Below, piece by piece: positions 19,129-27,504 of a stretch of DNA of 64,000 nucleotides (positions are counted from its first letter, which is position 1; each line of letters opens with the position of its first letter). The position numbers and the translations under genes were made by a program. The notes under the pieces are model-generated. The model had not been told where the DNA came from and did no database searches. It saw nothing but the letters and a program-made list of their open reading frames with translations. Origin of the DNA: Mariaggregatimicrobium sp964498785 (GTDB lineage: Bacteria > Zhuqueibacterota > Zhuqueibacteria > Thermofontimicrobiales > Thiofontviventaceae); the NCBI GenBank assembly GCA_964498785.1, contig CAZCJL010000018.1, positions 10,329 through 74,328 on the forward strand, in the 5' to 3' direction.

Positions 19129-19857
19129 TTGAACAAATTGTTTAAAATATCCCTCGCAACGTTATTCCTGGCTATTTTATTTATTTTCGGGAACAACGTT
19201 TACGGACAATCTGGCGAGGATTCATCCGGTGTAGTTCCGATTGGCTATGTCGATGCGGATCAGGATGGTGTAAACGATCTGTTCCACGATGCGAACGGCG
19301 ATGGTATAAACGATGTAACGCAAAAACCGTACAGACATCATTTTCGTTGGCAGGATCAGGATGGTGATGGCATAAACGATCTTTGGCGCGACCAGGATGG
19401 TGATGGGGTCAACGACCTGCTTCACAGTGTCCTTAAAAAACGCGGCATTAAGCCAAAAACTCCATGGATTGATAAAGATGGTGACGGAATACGAGATACA
19501 GACGCAGTTCCCTCTTATGATGTTGATTTAAAAGATTTTGTGTTAGATATGGATGGCGATAGCGTAAATGATATAACCGGTGTGAATATTTCAAAATCAA
19601 GCACCATGGGCTATCGCTTTGGCAGGATTGATGAAGAAATGAATCAGGAAATTGAGAAATTTATCGATAAAAATAAAGACGGCATGTTTGATGGGTTTTC
19701 GAATCGCTTGAAAAATGATATGAAAAATTTCGGTAAAACACGTAAATTTGATTACTTCATTGATAAGGATAGCGATGGAATCTCTGATGGTCGCGGGTTT
19801 AAACGAGTGGGAAAGAAACAATCAGGACAGGGACATGGCAAAGGAAAAGGGCCTTAA
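19129..19857 (+). CDS. Secreted Asp-rich protein with eight DxDGDGxxD loops
   Basis: This is a 242-aa exported protein. The signal peptide is at residues 1-26. Acidic EF-hand/thrombospondin-3-like loops occur at 42-50, 54-62, 76-84, 88-96, 115-123, 140-148, 180-188 and 212-220, several reading DQDGDGIND or close variants. Such loops usually bind calcium. The tail is Gly/Lys-rich. The start is TTG, placed by GGAGCGGAGG just upstream and by the signal peptide. Its end overlaps the next gene by 23 bases. A shorter paralogue with four loops is at 26007-26531 and also precedes a barrel-like protein. I do not recognise a named family. The calcium role is inference. Confidence 0.75.
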   Translation: MNKLFKISLATLFLAILFIFGNNVYGQSGEDSSGVVPIGYVDADQDGVNDLFHDANGDGINDVTQKPYRHHFRWQDQDGDGINDLWRDQDGDGVNDLLHSVLKKRGIKPKTPWIDKDGDGIRDTDAVPSYDVDLKDFVLDMDGDSVNDITGVNISKSSTMGYRFGRIDEEMNQEIEKFIDKNKDGMFDGFSNRLKNDMKNFGKTRKFDYFIDKDSDGISDGRGFKRVGKKQSGQGHGKGKGP

Positions 19858-21073
19858 GAATTTAGCCTTTTTATCATTGACAATCATTGTGTTATTTGGG
19901 CCGTATACAGAATTTACGCTGGCTAAAACTGAATTAGCTGTTAGTCAAACCACAATATACGACCAAAATATTTTCCGTAATTATATGGAATTGCCGGACT
20001 GGGTGAATCAGTCCATGATTCGACTTGACCGGCAATTTGACTTTCGTGCCGCGCACTTTCGCGCTTCATACTCAGGTGATGTTAGTTTTTTTCAAACGTA
20101 TCATGACAGACGTTTTCATACTCATAAAGCGAATATCGAATCTTTTTTTCCGCTTTCCGATAACTATCTTTTAAATACTGGTAGTGAATTTAAAATTCGT
20201 TTGAATAAAACAGAATATGATTATTTTGATTCTAATCAATGGTTGATTTATTCCCAATTGCGTATTCAGCACTGGCAGACAAATCCGATTCAATTTGAAT
20301 TTCAGGTGCGCTCAAAGGATTTCAAAAATCTCGATGAATTCAGCCACCGGGAATCTCTCGGTTCAATCCGGGTAAAACATTTTTTTCCGACCAAAACGAC
20401 CATTATCGGACAACTCGCATATTCTTCAAAAAACTATTTGAATGATCAAACCATAGAAGAATTCGTGATCATAAAAAAAGACACAATAATCCAACGAGGA
20501 AATGGCAGGGGCCGCGGTCCGCTGATACCCAAAACTTTGGTGGATAGCTCTGTTATCGCTCATAATATGAGCATTCCTGAAACACGGCAGTGGGTTATGT
20601 CATTGAAATTCGCTCAGTCGATTTTCCCCAAAACCGGTATTAGTTTACAATACGCCCGACGATTTAATCCGACACAAAATACCCGTTATTTGCAAGGTCA
20701 GGAATATTCGTATACCAAAGATGATGAACTATATGATGATCCGTATTCTTACGGCAGTCATGAATTGCAATTTGTCTTGACGCAAATATTACCCTGGAAA
20801 AGTCAATTAAAAATGTTTGCAGAATTTTATGATAAAAATTACACGTATGCACTCGATCTTTTAACAAACAAAGACCAAACAGAGACATCGCCTAACCGAT
20901 CTGATCAACAATCGATTTTTGGATTATATATGAGCAAAAAAATCGGAATGAGCCGGTTTACCCAAAACATCGAATGCTATTTATCAACTTACTATCTGTT
21001 GAACCAATCAAATGATCCCTATTTTGATTTCGATAGTTACTCCATGAGTGGAGGTATTGAAATCACATTTTGA
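19835..21073 (+). CDS. Putative outer-membrane beta-barrel protein, paralogue of 24772-25926
   Basis: This is a 412-aa protein with a signal peptide (about residues 1-31). The rest alternates aromatic and polar residues as in transmembrane beta strands and ends in ...GGIEITF, with a terminal phenylalanine as in many outer-membrane barrels. The ATG at 19835 is preferred over an earlier in-frame ATG. It is preceded by AGGACAGGGAC, starts the signal peptide and overlaps the Asp-rich gene, implying translational coupling. It shares the blocks DDELYDDPYSYGSHEL and NDPYFDFDSY with the protein at 24772 (DELFDDRYGYEGHEI and NDRYYQFDNY). No named family is recognised. A role as outer-membrane partner of the Asp-rich protein is inference from the duplicated pairing. 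Confidence 0.7.
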   Translation: MAKEKGLKNLAFLSLTIIVLFGPYTEFTLAKTELAVSQTTIYDQNIFRNYMELPDWVNQSMIRLDRQFDFRAAHFRASYSGDVSFFQTYHDRRFHTHKANIESFFPLSDNYLLNTGSEFKIRLNKTEYDYFDSNQWLIYSQLRIQHWQTNPIQFEFQVRSKDFKNLDEFSHRESLGSIRVKHFFPTKTTIIGQLAYSSKNYLNDQTIEEFVIIKKDTIIQRGNGRGRGPLIPKTLVDSSVIAHNMSIPETRQWVMSLKFAQSIFPKTGISLQYARRFNPTQNTRYLQGQEYSYTKDDELYDDPYSYGSHELQFVLTQILPWKSQLKMFAEFYDKNYTYALDLLTNKDQTETSPNRSDQQSIFGLYMSKKIGMSRFTQNIECYLSTYYLLNQSNDPYFDFDSYSMSGGIEITF

Positions 21074-21140
21074 AATTTCATCATCGCAACATTTTTTACT
21101 TGATTTATTTAATATTTGGGTTAATTTAAACTAAAAGTAG

Positions 21141-21259
21141 CAACTATCACTCAGCTTTCAGCAGTCAGCCCGACAAAAAACAACGCACTTGCTCAGAAAG
21201 TGAATAAAAAGCCATGCAGTAATTGCTTGTTTTTTTAGCTGGAAGCTGAGTGTTGATCG
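21141..21259. repeat. Inverted repeat upstream of the histidine kinase gene
   Basis: ATCACTCAGCTTTCAGC at about 21146-21162 is the imperfect reverse complement of GCTGGAAGCTGAGTG at about 21238-21252, with about 75 bp between the arms. It makes up the middle of the 241-bp gap before the kinase gene. It resembles dispersed intergenic repeats. I see no clear promoter in this gap. Confidence 0.55.
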
Positions 21260-21314
21260 CTTAAATTAGATTTACATTAAACATCCTTTTAATTAATTCT
21301 GATGTTGTTGAATT

Positions 21315-23372
21315 ATGGAAATAAATACAGATCGTAAAATTCCCGGGCGACTAAAGCGAATCCAACCGCGCTATGTTATCATCATCTCCATTATTCTTTT
21401 GTTGACAATGCTCTTTTCCGCATTTTTTGAGTTAAATCAAACCCGACAAGAAATCCGTAATGTAATGGAAGAAGAAGCGACAACGCTTATGTCCGCGATC
21501 ACCATTAGTGGTGCAAATGCCATTTATGCCTATCACGAGCTGGAAGAATTAATTGATGAAAAATTATTATCTGTGGCCAGGTTGGCGGATCGATTAGAAC
21601 GAAACAACAGCCTGACTCAGCAAATTCTTACTGATATTGCAGCGGAAAATGATGTGTATCGAATAAATATCCTTAATAAAAAGGGCAACAAGGTTCTATC
21701 CAGTTTTCAGGGAAGTCATGAAACAGACATTTCTCCTCCGGATGAGTTACAGTACTTGCAGCCAGTACTCAATGGTCGCCAAGATGAAGTAATTCTCGGA
21801 GTTCGGGACAGTCGTCATAGCGGTGAAAAGAGATATGCAATCGCTGTTCGGCGTTCAAAAGGCGGGGCGATCATTGCCAACATCGATGCCCGTTCAATCA
21901 TCGAATTTCGCCGGTCGGTTGGTGTGGGCCGGTTAATGCAGGATATTGGGAAATACAAAGGAATTGCATATATCGTGCTTCAGGATTCAACAGGAATTTT
22001 ACTGGCAACTGAAGGTTTGACGAAAATTAACAGCCTCGGCAGCGATCAGTTTTTAATAAACGCTCTTGAGAAAAATGAGATTTCTTCCAGATTCCGCGAT
22101 TACGAAAATGACCAGGTGTTTGAGTTTGTTAAACCATTTATTCTTTACGATGAGCCAGTGGGATTATTCAGAATCGGCCTGAAAACAGATCATCTGGAAC
22201 AGGCAGGTGACCGGATCAAACGCCGGTTATTCATTATGTCATTAGCGATGGGCTTATTCATCATAATCGCAGTGAATTTTCTGACCATAAATCAAAACTA
22301 TCGCTTGATTAACGAAGCATATCGGCGCATCAAAACTTACTCCAGCAATATTCTGGAACACATGACAGATGCTGTAATTGCCATAAACCGTTCCAAACGA
22401 ATAATCCTGTTTAATTCGGCAGCAGCTAAACTTTTTCAGACGTCTCCTTCCGAAGTGCTGGAAAGGCCATGCGAACGAGTTCTCAGCACTGCAATTACTC
22501 CTCTTTTGGAAGCGCTGGAAAATGGGACAACAGTCACTGATTTTGAAAAGCCGCTTCACATTCACGACAAGTATTTAATAACTTCTATCAGTACATCTGT
22601 ATTAAGAAATGAAACCGGTGAGATCGATTCTGCGTTTGCTGTGATTAAGGATTTAACAGAAAAACGGCATTTGGAGGAAACATTACAGCGCAAAGAAAAA
22701 TTGACAGCCATGGGGCAACTGGCATCAGGCGTGGCTCATGAAATCCGTAATCCGCTGAATGCGATTAGCATGATTACTCAACGGCTGAACAAAGAATTTG
22801 AACCAACACAGGACTCCGAAGAATATCATGAACTCACTCAAACGGTTGTTTCGGAAGTAAAACGAATTAATGAAATAATCCGGCAATTTTTAACCTTTGC
22901 CCGACCACCGAAGCCGGATCTTGTGAAAACTGATTTCAACCAATTAATTCAGTCGGTTATTTCGATCATTAAATCGCAGGCGCGTGATAAGGAAATCACA
23001 ATTACTTTAGAACTAAATGAAATCCCGGAAATCCTCGTCGATCAAAATCAAATGAAACAGGCGCTATTAAACCTGTTCCAAAATGCAATCGATGCTGTTA
23101 AGGAAAAAGGTGAAATCATTATTCGCACCAGTCAAAGCAACGGCGACGTCATTCTTTTTGAAATACAGGATAATGGCGCTGGTATTCCGGAAAAAATCCG
23201 GTCAAAAATTTTCAACCTTTATTTTACAACCAAACCGACCGGAACAGGTCTTGGATTAAGTCTTGTTCATCAAATAATATCACAACATAACGGGACAATT
23301 GAATTAGAAAGTGAAGTCGGGATGGGGACCCGATTTTCAATTTTTCTACCGGTTTATTTAAAAGGTAAATGA
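21315..23372 (+). CDS. Membrane sensor histidine kinase (PAS-HisKA-HATPase)
   Basis: This is a 685-aa two-component sensor. TM1 is at about 20-38 and TM2 at about 303-325, enclosing a periplasmic sensor of about 265 residues with a Cache-like look. A PAS domain (about 343-460) follows. HisKA has phospho-acceptor H475 in GVAHEIRNPLNA. The ATPase domain shows NLFQNAIDA, DNGAGIP and GTGLGLSLVHQII. The organisation resembles NtrB/ZraS-type kinases that work with sigma-54 activators. The stop is one base before the next start, so the pair is an operon. The kinase is not closely preceded by a strong Shine-Dalgarno. The signal sensed is unknown, though the flanking acidic-loop proteins make an envelope or metal cue plausible. 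Confidence 0.93.
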   Translation: MEINTDRKIPGRLKRIQPRYVIIISIILLLTMLFSAFFELNQTRQEIRNVMEEEATTLMSAITISGANAIYAYHELEELIDEKLLSVARLADRLERNNSLTQQILTDIAAENDVYRINILNKKGNKVLSSFQGSHETDISPPDELQYLQPVLNGRQDEVILGVRDSRHSGEKRYAIAVRRSKGGAIIANIDARSIIEFRRSVGVGRLMQDIGKYKGIAYIVLQDSTGILLATEGLTKINSLGSDQFLINALEKNEISSRFRDYENDQVFEFVKPFILYDEPVGLFRIGLKTDHLEQAGDRIKRRLFIMSLAMGLFIIIAVNFLTINQNYRLINEAYRRIKTYSSNILEHMTDAVIAINRSKRIILFNSAAAKLFQTSPSEVLERPCERVLSTAITPLLEALENGTTVTDFEKPLHIHDKYLITSISTSVLRNETGEIDSAFAVIKDLTEKRHLEETLQRKEKLTAMGQLASGVAHEIRNPLNAISMITQRLNKEFEPTQDSEEYHELTQTVVSEVKRINEIIRQFLTFARPPKPDLVKTDFNQLIQSVISIIKSQARDKEITITLELNEIPEILVDQNQMKQALLNLFQNAIDAVKEKGEIIIRTSQSNGDVILFEIQDNGAGIPEKIRSKIFNLYFTTKPTGTGLGLSLVHQIISQHNGTIELESEVGMGTRFSIFLPVYLKGK

Positions 23373-23373
23373 T

Positions 23374-24738
23374 ATGTCAGAGTTTAAAATACTATTAATT
23401 GATGATGAACCCGCGCAACTAAAAGCGCTTTCCGGCTTTTTGGTAAAAAAAGGTTTTGATGTTACAACAGCATCTTCCGGGCTTCGGGGGATTGATGTGC
23501 TTAAGACAGAAACGATTGATCTGATCATCACGGATTTTAAAATGCCTGATTTGAACGGACTTGACGTACTGGAAAAAGGGAAGCAGATTAATCCGGACGT
23601 CGGCGTGATCGTTATGACAGCGTATGGTAGTATTGAAAACGCAACCCAGGCAATGCAGAACGGCGCGATTGATTATCTGACCAAACCGATTGATCTGGAT
23701 CAGTTGGAAATCGTCATTAATAAGGCTCTGGAACATAAACAGCTTGTTTCTGAAAACACGCTTCTACGAGAACAGTTGGCAGAAAAATTCAAATTCGACC
23801 AGATCATTTCTGTGAGTGAAGTGATGGAAGAAGTGCTGAATATTGCCGGTCGCGCAGCAGCGAGCAAAAGCACTGTGCTGATTACCGGCGAAAGTGGGAC
23901 CGGAAAAGAGCTTGTCGCACGGGCAATCCATTATGCCAGTCCGAGAAAGGACAGACCATTCCTCGCGGTAAATTGTGCCGCCTTGCCGGACAATCTGCTC
24001 GAGAGTGAATTATTTGGTCATGAAAAAGGCGCGTTTACCGGTGCGGACCGGATGCGCAAGGGGCGCTTTGAACTTGCTGATACCGGTACACTATTCATCG
24101 ATGAGATCGGTGAAATCCCACTTCCGACACAGGTTAAACTTTTGCGCGTGTTACAGGAGCAAACCTTCGAACGAGTGGGTAGCGCCGAAATGATAACGGT
24201 GAATGTGCGCATTGTTGCTGCCACAAATCGAAATCTGGAAAATATGATCGCCGCCGGCAGATTTCGGGAAGATCTTTTTTACAGGCTCAATGTCGTGCAT
24301 ATTCATATCCCGCCATTGCAAAAACGAAAGACTGATATTCCGCTATTGGCTGAATTCTTTTTAAAAAAATACGCACAGGAAAATGAACGCAATATAAACG
24401 GAATTTCCAGAGAAGCAATGGATTTACTCATGAAATATGAATATCCCGGAAACGTCCGGGAGTTGGAAAACATCATGGAACAGGCAGTCGTTCTCAGTCG
24501 CGGGGATTTCATTATGACACGCGACCTCCCGATGACTGTTCGCAGCGCTCAATCAGAACCAAAAATTTCTGATGTTATGCTCGATGGAAATCTCACCAAG
24601 CAGGTAGAAGCGTTGGAAATTGAGCTAATCCGGTACGCGCTGGATCAGGCCGAGGGAGTTCAAACAAAAGCTTCCAAATTACTGGGAATTACGGAACGAA
24701 ATTTAAGATATAAATTGAATAAATATGGAATGAAATAG
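23374..24738 (+). CDS. Sigma-54-dependent response regulator (NtrC/ZraR type)
   Basis: This is a 454-aa transcription activator that remodels sigma-54 RNA polymerase. The receiver domain has D10, D11 and phospho-acceptor D54 (ITDFKMPD). The AAA+ domain has Walker A GESGTGKE at about 172-179, the sigma-54 contact loop GAFTGA at about 219-224, and Walker B LFIDEIGE. The C-terminal Fis-type helix-turn-helix includes TKASKLLGITERNLRYKLN. AAGGT precedes the ATG. A perfect sigma-54 promoter 1.9 kb downstream, and the paired tripartite elements, mark the flanking cassettes as likely targets. It is convergent with the barrel gene at 24772, with 33 bp between them. Confidence 0.96.
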   Translation: MSEFKILLIDDEPAQLKALSGFLVKKGFDVTTASSGLRGIDVLKTETIDLIITDFKMPDLNGLDVLEKGKQINPDVGVIVMTAYGSIENATQAMQNGAIDYLTKPIDLDQLEIVINKALEHKQLVSENTLLREQLAEKFKFDQIISVSEVMEEVLNIAGRAAASKSTVLITGESGTGKELVARAIHYASPRKDRPFLAVNCAALPDNLLESELFGHEKGAFTGADRMRKGRFELADTGTLFIDEIGEIPLPTQVKLLRVLQEQTFERVGSAEMITVNVRIVAATNRNLENMIAAGRFREDLFYRLNVVHIHIPPLQKRKTDIPLLAEFFLKKYAQENERNINGISREAMDLLMKYEYPGNVRELENIMEQAVVLSRGDFIMTRDLPMTVRSAQSEPKISDVMLDGNLTKQVEALEIELIRYALDQAEGVQTKASKLLGITERNLRYKLNKYGMK

Positions 24739-24771
24739 AAAAGCGATTTCCTCTGCCTGAGTTCCAAACGC

Positions 24772-25926
24772 TTATTGGATATTGAATTGAAATCCTAATG
24801 ATCCAAAATAGTTGTCAAACTGATAATATCGATCGTTCGATTCGTTTTTCAGATAGCCGCCAGAAAGCGACAATCTAACGGTTTTGATCCCCCGGTTCAC
24901 CGCAAAACTACGACTAAATTCTCCCCAAAAAATGGTGCGAACATCATTACGATTGTCATTTGTATAATCATAATTTCCGTCAATATTATAAACCTGCCGG
25001 TTCAAATAATTTTTCCACAACTGACGTGCGCCTAACTCCAGTTTAACATATTTCGGTAAAAAATGATTTATAGTAAAATCGATTTCATGGCCTTCATATC
25101 CATACCGATCATCAAATAATTCATCTTCAGTAAACAATTCGTCGCTATTTAAAACACTCACCGCACCGGGAACCAGTCCCGGATTCATACGATTGAAATA
25201 TTCAAAACTAACCGATGTTTTAGCGCCCATAGATTGCGCGATCTTAAAGCTGCTGACCAGTTGATCCACAGACGGCATTTCCGTATAATCGACCATCATT
25301 TGTCGTCCGCGACCGCTATAAGATTGCAAGGGGATATAGTCTTTAATGCCATAGTTAAAATTTGCTGTTAACGAAGTTCCACTTTGAAAATATGTATTAA
25401 ACCGGGCAAAAAGATAATGTTGCCAATAGCTGAATTCCTTCAATTCGGAGTAACTTCGATTGCTCAAAATATAACCAACCCTGCCGATTACATTGGTTCG
25501 TAAATAGAATCGCATATTTCCATAAAGTTCAAACTCTTGCAAATCATAAATATCATAATTTTCACGTCCATCGTGCAAAAACCAATTCGCACCAAAATAA
25601 TTAATTCGCTTTTGATCCTCTGATTCATAATAGCCATTATAGCCAATCGCCTGGTTATGATAAAGCCGTTCTGCATAATTTTTATAAATATTCACATCGC
25701 CATTATAATAAACTTGAGACTGAATCTTTTCACTCTCAAAAATATGACTGATTCTCAATCCGATATAATCATTAACATCCGGGAGCTGGCGATAATTATA
25801 AAATGAATTTGAATAATATGATACGTTTTGAGATAATGATATCGATGTCTGTGCATATGCAGTTAAAAAATTACTGCTAAAGATCATGATTATTGCGCCG
25901 ATAACTTGTATTGTTTTACTTTTCAT
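24772..25926 (-). CDS. Putative outer-membrane beta-barrel protein, mirror copy
   Basis: This is a 384-aa exported protein with a signal peptide (about 1-25, ending ...FLTAYAQ). It has a strand-rich, tyrosine-rich body and a short C-terminus GFQFNIQ. It is a diverged paralogue of the protein at 19835 and shares a DELFDDRYGYEGHEI block and an NDRYYQFDNYFGSLGF C-terminal block. I chose the ATG at 25926, which follows GAGGTGG, over the GTG three codons earlier that overlaps that site. It follows the four-loop Asp-rich gene, separated by a hairpin. Function is unknown. The beta-barrel reading is from composition and the terminal strand pattern. Confidence 0.7.
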   Translation of the reverse strand: MKSKTIQVIGAIIMIFSSNFLTAYAQTSISLSQNVSYYSNSFYNYRQLPDVNDYIGLRISHIFESEKIQSQVYYNGDVNIYKNYAERLYHNQAIGYNGYYESEDQKRINYFGANWFLHDGRENYDIYDLQEFELYGNMRFYLRTNVIGRVGYILSNRSYSELKEFSYWQHYLFARFNTYFQSGTSLTANFNYGIKDYIPLQSYSGRGRQMMVDYTEMPSVDQLVSSFKIAQSMGAKTSVSFEYFNRMNPGLVPGAVSVLNSDELFTEDELFDDRYGYEGHEIDFTINHFLPKYVKLELGARQLWKNYLNRQVYNIDGNYDYTNDNRNDVRTIFWGEFSRSFAVNRGIKTVRLSLSGGYLKNESNDRYYQFDNYFGSLGFQFNIQ

Positions 25927-25955
25927 ATTGACCACCTCTTTTTTTAATATAATAA

Positions 25956-25984
25956 AAGCACGGACTTTTCAAAAATCCGTGCTT
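25956..25984. terminator. Bidirectional terminator/attenuator hairpin
   Basis: The arms AAGCACGGA and TCCGTGCTT enclose a short loop. On the plus strand it is followed by nine T, and on the minus strand by TTTTATTATATT. It lies between the Asp-rich gene and the barrel gene of the same minus-strand cassette, so it may lower barrel expression relative to the Asp-rich protein. Confidence 0.7.
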
Positions 25985-26006
25985 TTTTTTTCATTTATTT
26001 TAATCT

Positions 26007-26531
26007 TTAATTCTTGCCGCCCTGGCCTTTTCGTTCCTGGCTGCCTTTTTTCGCTCCGTCTCCTGATCCACCATTTGCACTCCCTTTCGGGCCAGTTCCA
26101 TCACATTCGCCAAAATTTTCGCCGCTGGCGCCTTTGTTTCCTCGCAAGCCTTTGCCCTTTGTTTCACCAGAGGCGGTACCGAATTTGTTACCAGTACCGT
26201 CTTGCGGTTTCACCCAGTCTTCGTCTTCACAGTTGGGGATTCCATCACCATCCGCATCCTGCATTCTGTCATTGATTCCGTCGCCATCTTCATCGACAAA
26301 GCCATTGCTTTTTTCTCTGTCAGGATTTAATGGTTGATAATCATCATCCTGACCATTGGGAATACCGTCACCATCATGATCTGGTGCGTTATCATTGTAA
26401 CCATCTCCGTTTTCATCGACAAAGTTCGGACCATGTTCGACATCCTGTGCGTAACTTGCCGGCGCCAAAGTTAAGAAAGCCAGAAATAAAGCAGCGATTG
26501 CAAATACCGAGACATTAATTAAGCGTTTCAT
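26007..26531 (-). CDS. Secreted Asp-rich protein with four DxDGDGxxD loops
   Basis: This is a 174-aa exported protein, paralogue of the eight-loop protein at 19129. The signal peptide is at 1-29 (ends PASYAQ). Acidic loops are DENGDGYND 39-47, DHDGDGIPN 51-59, DEDGDGIND 80-88 and DADGDGIPN 92-100, of thrombospondin type-3/EF-hand style. The C-terminal third is a Gly/Lys/Ser-rich, probably disordered tail. GGAGG precedes the ATG. It is the first gene of the minus-strand cassette and stands about 80 bp downstream of a perfect sigma-54 promoter. Calcium or other metal binding is inferred from the loops. No named family is recognised. Confidence 0.78.
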   Translation of the reverse strand: MKRLINVSVFAIAALFLAFLTLAPASYAQDVEHGPNFVDENGDGYNDNAPDHDGDGIPNGQDDDYQPLNPDREKSNGFVDEDGDGINDRMQDADGDGIPNCEDEDWVKPQDGTGNKFGTASGETKGKGLRGNKGASGENFGECDGTGPKGSANGGSGDGAKKGSQERKGQGGKN

Positions 26532-26610
26532 GTTATACCTCCATAAGTTATTTGATTGGTGATACTTATTTAATTTTACTTTTATTTTTTTAATTTCGAT
26601 ATTGTATCAG

Positions 26611-26625
26611 GCAATTGCTGTGCCA
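26611..26625 (-). promoter_or_regulatory. Sigma-54 (RpoN) promoter, perfect consensus
   Basis: On the minus strand the sequence is TGGCAC-AGCAA-TTGC, an exact match to the -24/-12 consensus with correct spacing. The predicted start of transcription is near 26600, giving a leader of about 70 bases before the Asp-rich gene. The neighbouring regulator at 23374 is a sigma-54 activator, so it is the obvious candidate controller. Confidence 0.85.
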
Positions 26626-26725
26626 ATTTTTTTTACAATATTCTAAACACCCTTAACTTAATATTATTATGGTAGTTAATCTGTTATCATGTAGTAACAA
26701 TTTATTGCCCTGAATTATAAGCACC

Positions 26726-26751
26726 CGACGAAAAGGTCGATTTTCTCGACG
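26726..26751 (-). promoter_or_regulatory. Candidate activator-binding element (tripartite), mirror copy
   Basis: Read on the minus strand, the element is CGTCGA-N5-TCGAC-N5-CGTCG, the same architecture and orientation toward its gene as at 17273-17299. It lies about 100 bp upstream of the sigma-54 -24 element, the usual range for an NtrC-type enhancer. Inner half-sites form the dyad GTCGA-N5-TCGAC. Confidence 0.55.
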
Positions 26752-26900
26752 ATAATGACACGTATTTAATTCTAAATGGGAGATTTACTAGTGGACACGA
26801 CTACTTGTTCGTATGTTCAGAAATATGAGTTGATGATATCATTGGGATCGTTAATATCAGTAGATAATGCGGTTAAAAATTGCAGGAATGAACCAAGTTG

Positions 26901-26937
26901 GAACAAGCGAGAAAAGCAATTATTTTCCCGCTTGTTC
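26901..26937 (-). terminator. Hairpin after the 157-aa paralogue pair
   Basis: The arms GAACAAGCG and CGCTTGTTC extend by GAAAA/TTTTC with one mismatch, about 30 bp past the stop at 26966. There is no T-run. It probably marks the transcript end of the upstream minus-strand genes and insulates the sigma-54 promoter region. Confidence 0.5.
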
Positions 26938-26965
26938 ATCAAAATCAATCACATTAGAAATAATT

Positions 26966-27439
26966 TCAATTTTTCACTTGTAAAGTTACCTTGCAGTTTC
27001 CCGGATCATTTGCATATTGGGTCGTAATCCGTTTGCCAGACTTCATCATTGCTCCCCACAGTGAAGCGCCGCGCAAACATCCGAATTCCGTAATACCATC
27101 TTTAATCAAATCCGTACATGCTGTTGAATAAGGACATTTTGTAAACGTAATGGTTACGTTATCATCGTTCGTTTCTTTTATAAATTGGTCCTCACTCAAC
27201 AGACCTGATTTTATGAGCACCTCAATATAATTATTCAGTATTTCAATCGGATCATCAGTCTCGTCAAACGTAATACCAAAATCCTTAAAAGATTCCAATA
27301 ACAATTCCACCAGGCCATTTGTCGCCAACCTGGAAATAACCGTCGATTTACCGGTCAGCCGATTTTCTGCTTTTGCAATTCCATAAGTGAGTGCATCGAT
27401 AACCACTTTTAAATATTCCGCTTTTTCTATATGTGCCAT
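26966..27439 (-). CDS. Unrecognised 157-aa cytosolic protein, tandem paralogue B
   Basis: I do not recognise a family. The protein has no signal peptide or membrane segment. Residues 1-100 look mainly helical, with NRLTGKSTVISRLATNGLVELL. The second half has three cysteines placed as in its neighbour: KCPYSTAC, EFGCLRG and PGNCKVTLQV. It aligns along its whole length with the protein at 27505. The shared features are ...YG(I/L)(A/V)KAE..., SGL/AGL, KxGITxF/ENFGCLR and NDPxxC(K/I)VT(L/I). The cysteine pattern could bind a metal or cofactor. AAGGAT precedes the ATG. It ends next to the sigma-54 promoter region, but a link to that system is unproven. Confidence 0.6.
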   Translation of the reverse strand: MAHIEKAEYLKVVIDALTYGIAKAENRLTGKSTVISRLATNGLVELLLESFKDFGITFDETDDPIEILNNYIEVLIKSGLLSEDQFIKETNDDNVTITFTKCPYSTACTDLIKDGITEFGCLRGASLWGAMMKSGKRITTQYANDPGNCKVTLQVKN

Positions 27440-27504
27440 AAATTATCCTTTCATGTTGTGATATTTCTGTCAATACATCTCAACACTATTTTTCTTATTA
27501 TATT

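Noticed and set aside
21141..21259. Riboswitch or structured RNA before the kinase gene
   Set aside because: The long inverted repeat resembles dispersed intergenic repeats, and no known aptamer pattern was seen.
26776..27027. Plus-strand 83-codon frame overlapping the 26966 gene
   Set aside because: It runs antisense into a better-supported gene, has no signal or family features, and its first part covers the regulatory region and a hairpin.
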